Shown here piece by piece: positions 21,264 to 32,514 of a stretch of 64,000 nt of DNA; positions within the stretch are counted from its first letter, which is position 1, and the number at the start of each line of letters is the position of its first letter. The notes beneath the pieces were generated by a model. The model was not told the DNA's origin. It saw only the letters and a program-made list of their open reading frames with translations, and searched no databases. The stretch spans positions 107,190,001 through 107,254,000 of the forward strand of contig NC_091117.1 in the NCBI RefSeq assembly GCF_040183065.1, given 5' to 3'. A program made the translations under genes and the position numbers. Source of the DNA: Periplaneta americana (lineage: Eukaryota > Arthropoda > Insecta > Blattodea > Blattidae).

Positions 21264-21789
21264 ATGTCAGAAAGGAAAATATATGACATGCATAATCAGG
21301 AACATGTTGGTGAAGTGATTCATATGATACAGAGTGAGAGTGAGAGTGAAAGTGAGAGTGAAAATGAAGAAGTAGCTAATCTGTTATAATTAGAAGAATT
21401 AGAAGATGAAGAACAGACTAATAGAATAGGTTGAAAAGTAGCAGATGAAATAAAAAATAGTGATATACTGATGATGTTGATGAAGATGAAAATGATGATA
21501 TGCAGATTGATGAAAATTATACGAGTAAAAATGGAATATCTTGGTCTAAAGTCCACCAAAAGTCACGCGACGAACAGTTCACAATTTTATTGGAGTGCCT
21601 TCGGGGCTTATATGTGCATCTCAGAGAATTCAGACATGGATGATGCTTTCAAGATATTTTTTGATAATAGTATTTTTAAAATTATCGTAGACTGTACTAA
21701 TAAAACGCACAGGCTTTTCATGAAGAATGGAATACAAAGAATCCAGAAAAACAAAGACATTGGCTGCCAACAGATGTCAATGAAATGTA
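21264..21789 (+). pseudogene. piggyBac-like transposase, N-terminal part
   Basis: From ATG 21264 the product starts MSERKIYDMHNQEH and runs into an acidic Ser/Glu-rich stretch (residues 20-60), typical of piggyBac N-termini. After stops and shifts come frames resembling the start of the catalytic domain (FKIFFDNSIFKIIVDCTNK, then RHWLPTDVNEM). The sequence breaks at 21789, where a pogo-like element begins, and resumes at 24343. An imperfect GGGGTC...GACCCC palindrome at 21073-21090 may be part of its terminal region. Confidence 0.7.
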
Positions 21790-22204
21790 GGGGAGGTCAG
21801 GGCAAGTTCGGCACGTTAAGCTAAACACTCACATAAGCACAATAAAAATGCAATTTATGTTTCAAAATTTTAATGATATATACACTTGATATATTTATAT
21901 TATGTATATGGACTAGAATTCACAAAAAAGTGAAGCATTGAATTAATCACAAAAAAAAATTAAAGATGCTACATTTGCCGAAGTTGCCCCACACTCTGGG
22001 GCAACTTCGTCAGTATTTGTATCCTCAACAAAAAAGATTATTTCCGAGTTCAGATTTGATTTACTACATAACAAACTCTCATGGGACGAAATTTAACATC
22101 TGAACATATAATAAACAAAGTGTCCAAATATATATTTTAATGTCTGTGCATGTTCATATGCCCATCATATGTGTGGCTAATCTTTGTTTAGACAATTTTC
22201 TAAC

Positions 22205-22591
22205 TTCATGAAAGCCTCAAGTCAGGCAGAACCAGCCATCTTCTTGTTTGTGTTGAAAGGTGCTCTATATCATTGGATTCTGCGAAATCGAAGGCTAATC
22301 TTCGAAATTCCACTCTAGACTTTCTGAAAAAAATTTCTGCAGATTGATTGCATGCTGCTTCAAATTTTGAGCCATATCTGAAGCAAACACTCTTTTAAAT
22401 CTGCCTTTATTTTATACACCTGGTGCTGAAAGATCTACTTTCAGCAAATACTGAAGTGTAGTTCATGGCACTCCAAATTTTTTTTCGGCAGATGACAGGC
22501 TTATCTTCTCTTATTTATGCCCACATAGAGCTTTCTTGAGTGCGTCCTGGTCATATTTGTTTTCTGTTTTCCACTTGTAATTTAGAACCAT
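22205..22591 (-). pseudogene. pogo/Tigger-type transposase, N-terminal DNA-binding part
   Basis: From the start codon complement at 22589-22591 the product reads MVLNYKWKTENKYDQDALKK, then SLSSAEKKFGVP, a psq-type helix-turn-helix, and later NLQKFFSESLEWNFEDLAFDFAE. These match the first and second HTH (CENP-B-like) regions of pogo/Jerky transposases. Several stops interrupt it and the DDE domain is missing. The mariner lies 33 bp upstream of the start codon. Confidence 0.7.
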
Positions 22592-22623
22592 TTAACTGGT
22601 AATAAATAGACAACTAAAATGTA

Positions 22624-23851
22624 CAAGGGTCACTCCAAAAAGTAATGCACAACATTTTTTAAACTTATGTTTTATTCTACACCTTCGCAATTTATGGAGA
22701 TCATAGACACAACCTTCCCACTTGTATTCATATTTGCTTTAAGTCGTTCCCGTGAGTGGCGCCATGATAGCACTCCTTCAAGTTGGCTGCTGTACTTGAC
22801 ATTCGTCAGAAGCAACGTGCTGTTATCGAGTTGCTGTGCTGTAAAAATAAGACAGTGGTATACATTCACAAGAGGTTGAGAAAGGTATATGGAGATGCAG
22901 CTGTCGATCGCAGTATGCTTAGTCAGTGGTCAAGCAGATTATCTGGTGAAAGAGGACACGCCAATATTCAGGATACTCCTCGCAGCGGCAAACCCTTCAC
23001 TGCACGAAGTCCTGACAATGTTCAGCTCGTTAACAACATGGTTGTGGCTGACAAACGCGTCACAGTGAAAGAATTGTCAAACCAAGATGGAACAGGAGAA
23101 GCAATTGTGTCTAGAATATTGAAAGGTTTGTGCCAGGTGGGTTCCGAGGATGTTGACAGAAGCCCACAAAGAAACCCGAAAAACAGTGTGCAGCGAACTT
23201 TTGGACCAGTACGAGAATGGTGGAGATGACTTTCTTGCAAGAATTATGACAGGAGATGAAATATGGCTCCACGATTTTGACCGGAGATAAGGCAGACAAT
23301 GGAGTGGATCATACCAATTCACCAAAGAAAAAATAATTCAAAACTGCGCCTTTGGCAGAAAATGTTACGGCTACCATTAATTCTGACGCGTATGTGGCAA
23401 CTCTCAAGAAACTTCAAGCTCGACTGAGTCATGTTCGACCACATCGGGAGACGCAGGATGTTCTGCTATTTCACAACAACGCATGGCCACATGTCAGTCA
23501 CAAGACCACAGACCAGATCAGAAAACTTTGATGGACAGCATTGAAAAATCCGCCTTACAGTTCTGATCTGGCACCATGCGATTGCCATCTCTTTGATAAA
23601 CTGAAGGAATGAGATTTGAAGATGACGACTCCCTCGTGCACGCTACTAAAAAGTGTTGGTCCAGACCTTTACCGTGCAGATAGACAGGCCCTTGTTCTAA
23701 TGTGGAGTAAGGCAGTTGAAAGGGACAGGGATTATGTGGAAAAGTGCCATTTTGTTCATAAAGGATGTATCTACATTCTGTGAAAATAGCAAAGCTGTAG
23801 GATAAAAATTTAATTTTTAAATATTGTGCATTACTTTTGGAGTGACCCTTG
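22624..23851 (+). mobile_element. mariner element (1228 bp) nested in the pogo-like element
   Basis: It has inverted terminal repeats of about 30 bp: CAAGGGTCACTCCAAAAAGT at the left, and the complement of ...CTTTTGGAGTGACCCTTG at the right. TA precedes the left end (22622-22623). The right side reads AA, so the duplication has decayed. The size and internal transposase fit a full-length mariner. Confidence 0.9.
22783..23725 (+). pseudogene. mariner transposase (frameshifted)
   Basis: Cut-and-paste DDD transposase of the mariner family. The N-terminal HTH region (DIRQKQRAVIELLCCKNKT and the RSMLSQW segment) is open to 23229. After a shift, FLARIMTGDEIWLHDF carries the first catalytic Asp. 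Further on come ARLSHVRPHRETQDV and a block where the family has HDNARPH but this copy reads HNNAWPH, so the second catalytic Asp is lost. SSDLAPCDCHLF then holds the third Asp, about 34 residues later. Multiple frame changes and stops confirm a dead gene. The first codon is uncertain: the frame opens at a TTG, with no ATG nearby. Confidence 0.85.
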
Positions 23852-24342
23852 AAAATTGCTTTAAATTACTTTAAATGTTATAATTACTTATTTTATATAG
23901 TTAAGGAATAATGCAGAAACCCTATCTTCCTCCTTTTTTCCATGGGGCAAGATCAGCAGCTTACTGCCGAAGTTGCCCCAATTGGCAAGAAAAAATTATT
24001 AATCAGTACCCTTACTAGGGGCTTGCAACCTGCCTGCCAAGCGCATAGTCTGATACAGATTTAGTCGTTCTAATTAATGATGCCACTCACTAATATCGTC
24101 AATGTTATAGTTACGGTTCTTTAAGACATTCAATATCGTAATTATAATAAGCCATGAGTTAAAAAATTATATTTACCTGTCAGAACTGCAAATATCTCTC
24201 CATACCACACAAGCGTTATTCACAGAAAGCGACCATGTTTTCCCAATAAACTACCCTCTAAACAAGCCCCTATTTGCTCAGGTCTTCGAAACAAATGCCA
24301 TGACGAATTTGCCCCAAATGCCGAACTTGCCCCGACCTCCCC

Positions 24343-24552
24343 TATGCATTTTTAGGAGTTTTGATAACCATGGGTGTTTTGAAAGCTAAACGGGAATCCA
24401 TAGAGTTCTTATGAACTACAGATTCCATGTACAAAAGAGACAGATCTTGCTGCGATGTCTCGAACTCAATTTCAGCAGTTATCGACATTCATCAGATTTG
24501 ATGACACTAGTATTGTGGACCATCGGATCTGTGCCCCTGTAAGATATGCGAA
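24343..24552 (+). pseudogene. piggyBac-like transposase, continuation after the pogo insertion
   Basis: The sequence continues from 21789: AFLGVLITMGVLKAKR in one frame, then after a shift MSRTQFQQLSTFIRFDD. These match the GxxxxMGxxxxP... and MSRxRFxxxLRFLRFDD landmarks at the start of the DDE_Tnp_1_7 domain. It stops near RICAPVRYAN. The catalytic part is not contiguous here; a related piece lies at 30400. Confidence 0.7.
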
Positions 24553-24714
24553 CTGAACTCTAATACCTTCTCAGCCTCGATAATTTATTTCTCTCCCTGC
24601 ATTCCTATATCTGTCTTTTCTATCTCTCTCCCTTTCTCTTCCCCACTATTCACAATTTTGAGCCTTCTTGCGGGACAGTTTATTTGCACTTGCAGTCCAA
24701 TGTTGTCAACTCAA

Positions 24715-25317
24715 CATGAATACTGTAGCAGGGAGTGCTGAAAAAAATATTATTAAGCAAGTAATAGCATTTTTCGTTGAAGAGAAACAAACAGGTCAAC
24801 ATCTGTTTCCTATAAATCAGGCAACGAAAAGAGCAGCTGCGATCACAGGTGAGGCTTATTTTATTTCAATTGATTACGTACAGTATTAAAATTACTTACT
24901 TAACTAATACTGATATAACACAACATTTTTATGTAATTTATATAGGCAGATCAGAGCGCCTAATAAAATCAGGAGAGAGGGAGTCTGTGCCTGAGATGTA
25001 AAGCTAGAATCACCAGGGAAGAACAGACCAAGGGAACCTTTAATTCTTGTAGATGATATGGATCGATGTATTTTAAGAAGAAAGATACAAAAAAGAAAGA
25101 AGTTCCGACATTTAAAAATTATTGAAGGTTGCGAGAGAAGCAATAAATTTCCAATGTGGGAGAGAAACGGATTAATAGAAGAGGAAGTAGCTGGACTTGT
25201 TATCAATTTGGGTGAAGACAGCAGCAGCAATAGTAGTGACTCAGATGTATACAGTAGCGTGCAAATTAATCCGAACAACGTAATTCCTTATGCAAAAACA
25301 CTCAAACGGGATAAAAA
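24715..25317 (+). pseudogene. internally deleted transposase-like gene with a possible intron
   Basis: The first segment (24715-24847) reads MNTVAGSAEKNIIKQVIAFF then INQATKRAAAITG. A consensus-like donor (cacag/gtgag) and an acceptor after atttatatag (about 24945) would join it to RSERLIKSGERES. A later frame has DDMDRCILRRKIQKRKKF and then WERNGLIEEEVAGLVINLGED with a Ser/Asp-rich tail. From memory, this N- and C-terminal pattern occurs in an insect Tc1-related DDE_3 protein family, with the DDE core missing between the two. Stops occur in the second segment. Identification is tentative. Confidence 0.4.
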
Positions 25318-25336
25318 AAAGGATCTAAGACATACC

Positions 25337-26356
25337 TCAGTAATCTATGTGGCCTCCCTTGTTCCTAATAACAGCTCTGAGACGATTTGGCATGGATTCC
25401 ACTAATTTCCCACAAATATTCTTCATTTCTTCATCGCGAAACCATACACCAATAAGGCCAGAAATCATCTTCTCCTTTGTAGAACAATCCATTTTTTGCA
25501 TTCTTCTTTTGCAAATTGACCACAAGTTCTCAATGGGGTTGATGTCGGGTGAGTTGCCTGGCCAGGGGAGTACCTGAATATTCTTCTTGTTGAAGAATTC
25601 TGTAGTTTTTTGAGACGTATGGCATGGTGCCAGGTCTTGTTGGAACACACCTCTGCCATCCGGAAATGATTTTTGCAGCTGGGGTACGATTCTGGTTTCC
25701 AATAAGTGAATATATTTGTCAGAATTCATCATTTCTTTGATAGGTATTAATGCTCCAGGCCCTTCATGTGTAAAACAACCCCAAAACATTACTTTTGGGG
25801 GGTATTTGGGTGCTTGTTGGAGATGAGCTGCTGTTACTTTTTCGGATCCTTTCCGTACGTAAGAAACACGGTGGCCGTGGACCTCGAAATGAGACTCATC
25901 GGAAAAAAGTACATTCTTCCAGTCATTCACTGTCCAGTGTTGATGTAATTTTGCCCACATTAAGCGTTTTTTGCACACAACAGGGGTTAACAGTTGCTTC
26001 TTAACAGGCTTACGAGCCCTTCGTCCAGCTTCCAAAAGCCTACGCCGCACTGTTGTGACGTGAATATTCGCCCCAGTGGTAGCCATTAACTCGCAGGTTA
26101 AGTCGACAGCAGTTAGTCTAGGATTTAATTTACTTTTCCTGACAATTAAACGATCATCTGCAGGTGAAGTCTTCCTTTTCCGGCCACAGTTTCCTTTTTT
26201 CTGGGGTGTGATGGATCCAGTCTCCCTGTATCATTTTATGATCGAATTAACAGTAGCCAAACCGATGTGACATTCTGCAGCAATTTGCCTCTGTGTCATA
26301 GAAGAATGCTCTGCTAATGTTATAATTTTAGACTGTTTTCGTGGAGTTGTATCCAT
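25337..26356 (-). pseudogene. Tc1-like transposase, nearly intact (one in-frame stop)
   Basis: From the ATG complement at 26354-26356 the frame runs about 339 codons to the stop at 25337-25339, the normal Tc1 length. It starts MDTTPRKQSKIITLAEHSSM (HTH, Q-R-Q-I). It has one TGA after VNSIIK, a second HTH/GRPR-like region, NVLFSDESHF (first Asp), GRGVFQQDLAPCHTS (second Asp) and LPWPGNSPDINPIENLW (Asp and Glu; the DD34E-type position is the E of PIENLW). The single stop could be a CGA-to-TGA change. Terminal inverted repeats are not clear to me: the left boundary lies around 25320 and the right within 26360-26455. Confidence 0.9.
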
Positions 26357-26458
26357 TTGTGAAGACGACAGAATGTACACAGGATTGCAGTATTAAGTCT
26401 TCAACACAACTGAAATGCTTATAAGTACAAAACGACAGGCAAAATGTCACATATTATA

Positions 26459-29400
26459 GGGCCATTCCATGTCAAACCAACACAAAAAAGTGGACTTTTC
26501 AACCCGACCAACTCAGATTTTCATTAAATTTGGTGGGATGGTAAAGAACCTTAAGTTAATTAATTATGTAAAATTTTAGCCCTCAATAATGCACGATATC
26601 CATACAGCAATTCTGTCAATATGAGAAAAAATGTAAAAATGTTGCATATTATGTCAACAAAAATAATTCATAACTTCTCTTCTAATTGAGGTAGAATCTT
26701 AAACTTGGGCTTATTTTAAAGCTAAGGGATCATATGTTTCAATAAAAATAGGTTTGCATCAAGGTAATGAATTCTTTATTGAATGGTCACGTGAAACACA
26801 TTTTAACATTGAATATCTATAAATGCGGGACATAAATTATTTCGCGAAAAATGTATGTAATAGAGGTAAGAGTATTCTCCCCTTGGTGTAAGTTTCATTT
26901 TGGAAACGTTTCAGGAATATCTGTAAAAAAATATATCAATGTATTGGTTTGTAGCACTTAAACCCATCTTACACCAACACTGCATGCGCGCGAGTTCGTA
27001 CTTGTCCGATTATCTGCATCATCGATCAGTCAGGCCGTCATGAGTGGCAGTTTATACAGTCTTCAATTTATACAAAACGTGCGATCTGTTTCAAGTGCAG
27101 TGTCGTTAGTTTTTGTAGTATGTGGTAGTTTTGTGCGATGTAATGGAGTCGGTTTTAAGTTATAGGCCTATGTTTGCTGCAATCCCTTCGAGAAATCAGG
27201 GCATTGTAATTAAAGGAAAACTTTAAGAAGTGTTATATCGTGGATGCTTAATGTATTTCCTGATCTAAAACAGGAACAAAAGGTGTGCGCTATGTGTCGC
27301 AAAGGAATAAAAATATAATATGATGCTATTACGCAGAATCCTCAGAATGACTCTAGTAATGAAGAATACATCGATTCTACAGCAAATGTAAGTTCATTAA
27401 ATACAAGTCTTTTTGACCAAGGTGTGTGCCTTATTAAACAAAAAAGGCTACAACAAGAGAAATATAAGAGACAGAAATTTGAAAATATTGTAAAAGATAA
27501 AGTCTTCGATATTAAAGATGCCGAGGAACCAGGACCTTTCTGATTCTGAAATTATGTCTCAGTTGCAGGAAAATTTTCAAAATTCAGGTAAAAGTGAGAA
27601 AATCACCATTTTAACACTACTACCTAAAAGCTGGAGCGTAAATAATATAAAAAGATTTCGAATACATAATTCGGAAAGCCAAAGTCCTGGCAAAGGGAAA
27701 GGGAATTTTGTGTTCACCAAATCCGAAACCTGGAAAACCCTTGCTCGCGGCTGTTGCCGGTAACGTTAAAGAATTCTGTTGTTCTGACGAGATAAGCAGA
27801 ATGATGCCTGGTAAGAAATATTTGTTGTGATTAAAGAATCAGGGAGTAAATCACATAAGCAGAAATGAATTATATGCAGTGTTTAAAAATTCTAACCCTG
27901 AAATGAAGGTAATATTCTCCAAATTTTCAGCTGGAGTTAGTGGAACTATACTGTCTGTGTTTGTGTCCTTATCAGAATGTAAAACATATGCCGGAAGCAA
28001 TTTATTAAAGTTTCAGATCTACGTGGAAAATTTTTCTTTATACCTTCCAACTTATCAACATTTCTGAGCTACTATAGTGTGCAATCCTCCTCATATAAAT
28101 TGCTTGTTCAGGAAATGTACAGAATGTCCTGAACCATTCAAAATAAGAGAGGGTTTAGATTTATATCATCTGAACAAAGTAAGTTTCTACGTGATATGAA
28201 ATCATTTCTACAGCCATGCCAGCTTGTTGTGATATGCGACTTCGCTGAAAACTATTATTTCGTAATCCAATCTGAAAGCCAGTCATATCACAGGACTAAT
28301 GTGCAGACAACCATTCATACTTTCGTAATATATTATAACGAATCGTCATCCGATACAGTCTCTATTAAAAATCTGGTAATAATTTCACACTGCCCGAAAT
28401 ATGACACTACAGCTGTACATCTGTTTCAAAAATATCTAATGGAGTCATTAAAACAAACATCTGTAATTCATCACAAATATTATGTATTTCTCCGAAGGAT
28501 TCTCTGCTCATTATAAAAATAGGAAAAAATTTCCTGAACCTCACATTACATGAAGAAGATTTTGGATTTCCAACAGAATTGCATTATTTTTGCATATTGC
28601 ATGGCAAAAGAGCATGCGATGTTGTAGGTGGGACACTTAAAAGGTTTGCGGCTTGTACTAGTTTGCAGAGACCATCCAATAAACAAATAACTCTAGGGAA
28701 TTGTACGACTGGACAAGGCATCATCTCCCAAACATTAATACCGTTTATGTGACTGAAAAAGGCTATACTGAAGAGGAAAAAATGCTTGCTCTTCGATTTG
28801 CAAAATCCACCGCAGTGTCTGGAACACAAGTTTCATACAGTCCTGCTGTTTAGGATGGGTATTATACTTGCTAAGGAGTTTTAAAATGCAGCTGAAACAA
28901 CGCAGCATCCTGTCTGGAAAGATGATCAGGCTATTTCATCTCAGCAACGACAGGTAAGCATTTCTTACAGAACTTCAGGTTTAACAAAATCCATGTGACA
29001 ATAATTAATTTGAGGTAATAATTTAAAAAATTCGAATTATGTACTACAAGTTAAATTACATAGCGACATTCAAGAATATGATCAAATATAATTAAATACA
29101 ACGAATGTGTGGGACATAATTATCGCGACTTATACGGTTAGCTTACGCTTGCAGTGACATAATAATTTTTATCTTTGTAACCTATGATGATTCCAAGTTG
29201 AAACTTATCATTTCATTATATGACTAACTGAGGCGTACTATATATTTTTTTCTTTAAAATAGAAGATCCGCATTTTTAAATATGAATATATGAAAATTGT
29301 TTCACCATGTTTTTTTTTAGTGTAATTGAATACATGCAGAAAACAATATAAGCAATAAAAACTATCACATATTAAGAATGTATCACCCAATTTTTGTAAA

Positions 29401-29627
29401 TTTATCTGGAGACGTTGTTGAGATATATAATTTTAATTGAAGCGGAGTGCTTACAAAAATATGATTTTTCTTTATGTTTGAAACGCCACTGACAGAAAAC
29501 GAAAAGCACAGGACATATGAAACTCGGCAGTTTTAGTTAGCTCGGCAGGTAAAACAAACCCTCAAATTTTGAAAGAAATCTGAGTCGGTCGGGTTGAGCG
29601 CCTTGTTGATTTGATATGGAATGACCC
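26459..29627 (+). mobile_element. 3.17-kb TIR element with an unnamed DDE-like transposase
   Basis: Left end GGGCCATTCCATGTCAAACC and right end (complement) GGGTCATTCCATATCAAATC match over about 55 bp with one gap, including AACCCGACC.ACTCAGATTT. TATA lies outside both ends (26455-26458 and 29628-29631), so the duplication may be TA or TATA. Inside, 27140-28853 holds a decayed protein gene. The right-hand subterminal region 28950-29600 is AT-rich with no coding. The left boundary is only about 100 bp from the Tc1 gene. I know similar proteins in arthropods but not a formal superfamily name. Confidence 0.75.
27140..28853 (+). pseudogene. decayed transposase-like protein of the TIR element (KSWS-HTH and DDE-like blocks)
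   Basis: Successive frames give ILTLLPKSWSVNNIKRF (a short HTH-like block, about 27605-27660), a NPKPGKPL segment, VKEFCCSDEISRMMPGKK (27765-27815) and ELYAVFKNSNPEMKVIFSKF. Next come LVVICDFAENYYFVIQSE (28225-28270) and IHTFVIYYN, then HYKNRKKFLNL, and HGKRACDVVGGTLKRFA at about 28600-28650. The acidic residues in CDFAEN, the weakly preserved block before HYKN, and CDVVGG could form a DDE/D triad of an RNase H fold. That is inference. Stops and shifts occur throughout. No zinc finger is obvious at the start, although CAMCRKGI at 27280-27310 may be one half of a finger. Confidence 0.6.
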
Positions 29628-29639
29628 TATAAAAAAATA

Positions 29640-30330
29640 ATAACAATGGAATTACACGTACTACAGATGTCAATTAAAGCGGTATGAGCAGCTGTGAGGC
29701 CAACAATGACAGAAAATGTAAAAAAGTGTCGTGTTCGGATTAATTTGCATGCTACTGTATATGTAATTTCATGCATAATACAAGTCTTGGTCTTTTGTAA
29801 ATATAATATGTAAATTATTTTCATAAGCATGAAGTAGAACGTCTGCACATTATCAATATGTTATGATATATAGTATATAAATACGTAAATAAGATCGTAG
29901 CATGTAGTAACTTCGCCATAGTCGGTCCCTATCCCGAATGAGAAAGAAAGAGGGTACATGACTATGTGTTCTTTCATTCCTACAATTTTATTAGGACTTC
30001 AAGATCACGTTCCAAACCTGATAAAGTAAGATAGAGGTGAAGGAGAAGTATTTATGACGAAAACATTTCTCTTTAAAAACGAAATAGATTCCCTTCATGT
30101 AATTTCCATTTAACCAACAAATATCCACTGTGATCATATAATAATCTCCAAATAATCGTAAAAGTCAATCAGCGTCATTAGACCTACTTAAATTAAATTA
30201 TGAATGAGTAATAATTAATCTCACATTATTAATAAACAATATTCAAGAGACATGACACTGACGGAAGTTTGGTAACATCTCTATTCGGCAAGGTTCGTGG
30301 CCTGCTGTTTGGCGTGATGGGAGGAAAACA
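29640..30330. other. AT-rich sequence, nothing recognised
   Basis: No supported feature. Confidence 0.35.
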
Positions 30331-30399
30331 GGTGGAATGGAGTGAGTAGAGGCGTTAACTTTTCCAAGAACGACGACAGTGCTGAAGATGCACAGATCT

Positions 30400-31350
30400 G
30401 ATGGTCCGACAATACAAGAGATGAAAGGAGACGAAATGATAAACTAGCTGCTATCAGAGATGTCTTCAGTTTGTTTGTCGATCACTGTAAGTCCAGTTAC
30501 AACCTTAATTCACATCTTACATTAGATGAACAACTTGTTTCTTTCCAAGGACTCTGCCCTTTCATTGTTTATGAAGTCAAAAGCTGCTAAGTATGAAATG
30601 AAAATTTGGACCCTGGTTGATGCGGAATCAAGTTACGCAACAAAAAGTTACAGGTGTACACTGGAAAAGAAGGGGCTGCTCTTGAAAAAATCAAGGTCAA
30701 AGAGTAGTGTTGGATCTAACCAGCTGTCTACAAGGAGGATACGACATTACGACAGATATTCTTTTTTACATCTATTCCACTTGCAAGTGAACTTTACAAG
30801 AAATATTTGATGCTTTGTGGAACAATGAGAAAGAATAGGCAAGGAATACCCAAGGTATTGTTGCCTAGCCCTAAAAGGGGGGTGACGATGACAAAATGGT
30901 AATTGAATATTCTGTGAAAAGAACCACAAGAAGATGGCCTTATGTCTTATTCCTGAACATTGTCGACATTGGGTGTCTCAATGCTTATATACTATGGAAG
31001 GTGAAGAATCCACATCTTCAGTCAAGTTCTACACATGGAAGAAAAATTTTCTGCTCCAACTTGGGAAGGAGTTGATCATTCCGCAAGTGAAACCACGACT
31101 TCAGCATTCCACAGGACTTCACGAACCAGCAATAACTACAATGAGATATCTTGTTTCTGAGTTAGAGCCTATGGGAAGAGAAGATGGTGAACCTCCAATC
31201 AAGCTATGAAAAAAAAAGCCAATGTCAGTTGTACCCTAGAAAAGCTGACAGGAAGGCTAGTGTGTTCTGTGAAATGTGTAAAAAAATCCATGTGCGGAAG
31301 GCAATTAAAGAAAATTACCAAAACAGTGCGTCTTCCATGCAGTGAAACTG
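30400..31350 (+). pseudogene. piggyBac-like transposase, catalytic and C-terminal part
   Basis: Across shifting frames the landmarks of DDE_Tnp_1_7 appear in order: NDKLAAIRDVFSLFVDHCK, HLTLDEQLVSFQG (first catalytic Asp), KLQVYTGKEG, an ASELYKKYLMLCGTMRKNR stretch, KMVIEYSVKRTTRRWPYVLF, and a C-terminal Cys-rich block (CQLYPRK..., SVFCEMCKKI) matching the RING/PHD-like tail finger. It overlaps the 24343-24552 fragment by about 20 residues of consensus (the DDTS...LAAIR region). It is therefore either a separate copy or a duplicated segment, not a simple continuation. Confidence 0.75.
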
Positions 31351-31359
31351 TTTTAGACT

Positions 31360-31690
31360 TCAGATGGGAAATTTGTTACATAATTTTCTTCTGTTCAGCT
31401 GTACACCCTACTTATTTTTTGTGAATATTTTTGCTCTTATTGTCAAAAGTATATCTGCCCTAAAATAGTTTGAACTTTCAATTTGAACTCACGGAAGAAA
31501 TTGTGGAAAACTTGAATACATGTATTCGAAATATGAAAAAGTGTATTAGAAAAGGAAATTTCAGTTAGGTTAGGGTAAAATTGGACTTGTATTGTTTCCG
31601 AACTCATTGATTAAATATGCTGTATTTTCAAAATGCACTATATTCATAATTTTCTTTAAGTATTTTGTTACATATTGTTTTCATTGTTAT
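31360..31690. other. AT-rich sequence, probable 3' region of the piggyBac fragment
   Basis: No gene. It precedes an imperfect GGGGTC...GACCC palindrome at about 31714-31732. Confidence 0.3.
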
Positions 31691-32333
31691 TTATAAAGCA
31701 ATTTCTCCTCGGGGTCTTGGCTGACCCTGCTTGGTAGTAGGTATTGTCTTAGAACTTGGTAGTCTGATGGAATAGCAGTCATGGCTCAGACAGCTTCTAA
31801 ACTCATTCTGGATTTTTGGGATGTCCACAGCATGTTCACTGAAGAAAAAAACTCTCTCCACTGAAGCATTACTTCCAGAAAGAGACAGAGATAGTTCAAT
31901 CAATTTCTGGAATTGTGAACAGAAAATAATTTTCTGAGAGAAAAAGATCAGCACTTTAATTCACTTTACTTTACTATTTTCTCTGAAGTCACATGTTTCT
32001 TCAGGTAAAAAATTTCATCAAATAAATTATTTCATCCAGGTCAAGTCTGTATACATTTGAAGAAAAATCATGGACTGTCTCCTCAAATTTTTCTCTTTTT
32101 GGAGGAGATCTCATCAATATACATTCCACAGATATTTCAGGCACTAAGCTATTCAACAGCATTTTCGTAAAATGATGTAACACTGAAAATACGGAGGTAT
32201 CTGAGGACAAATTATTAAATTCGAGGACTTCCCAGGGATGTACTTTGTTTGGGAACAAAAAGCAAAATTCGGGGACTGTCCCTGGGAAACCTGGATGTCT
32301 GGTAACTTCCTTTAGTGATAAGATTACGAACAA
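31691..32333 (-). pseudogene. hAT-type transposase C-terminal fragment
   Basis: The minus-strand frames contain LSLSGSNASVERVF, the conserved start of the hAT C-terminal dimerisation region, followed by a VDIPKIQNEF-like segment. The upstream frame (32001-32333) holds VHPWEVLEFNNL, ECILMRSPPKREKFEE and DLDEIIYLMKF with no stop. The N-terminal BED and catalytic regions are absent. The far end of this block (aagttaccagacatcc) recurs at 20612 and 37667. Confidence 0.55.
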
Positions 32334-32514
32334 GCTGTAAAGGAATCACAGCCGGCTTCTTGATATCTATCTTCCAGTTCTGCATATTTTGAAAGCTTTA
32401 AAAGAAAACCATGATTTAAACACATCATCAAAATCTAGTGGATTGTTACCTATGTGCCATAGAAAAGAGTGAATTCATTGTTTTGCTGATTGTACTCGTA
32501 TATATAAAGAAATA

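Larger units (their letters stand above)
21790..24342 (-). mobile_element. pogo-like DNA transposon carrying a nested mariner
   Basis: The ends are inverted repeats: GGGGAGGTCAGGGCAAGTTC on the left and the complement of ...GAACTTGCCCCGACCTCCCC on the right. TA lies directly outside both ends (21788-21789, 24343-24344). Its only coding remnant is the N-terminal part of a pogo/Tigger transposase at 22205-22591, minus strand. The repeats also recur internally (gccgaagttgcccca at about 21978 and 23960). Removing the mariner leaves about 1.3 kb, so this is an internally deleted copy. Confidence 0.75.
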
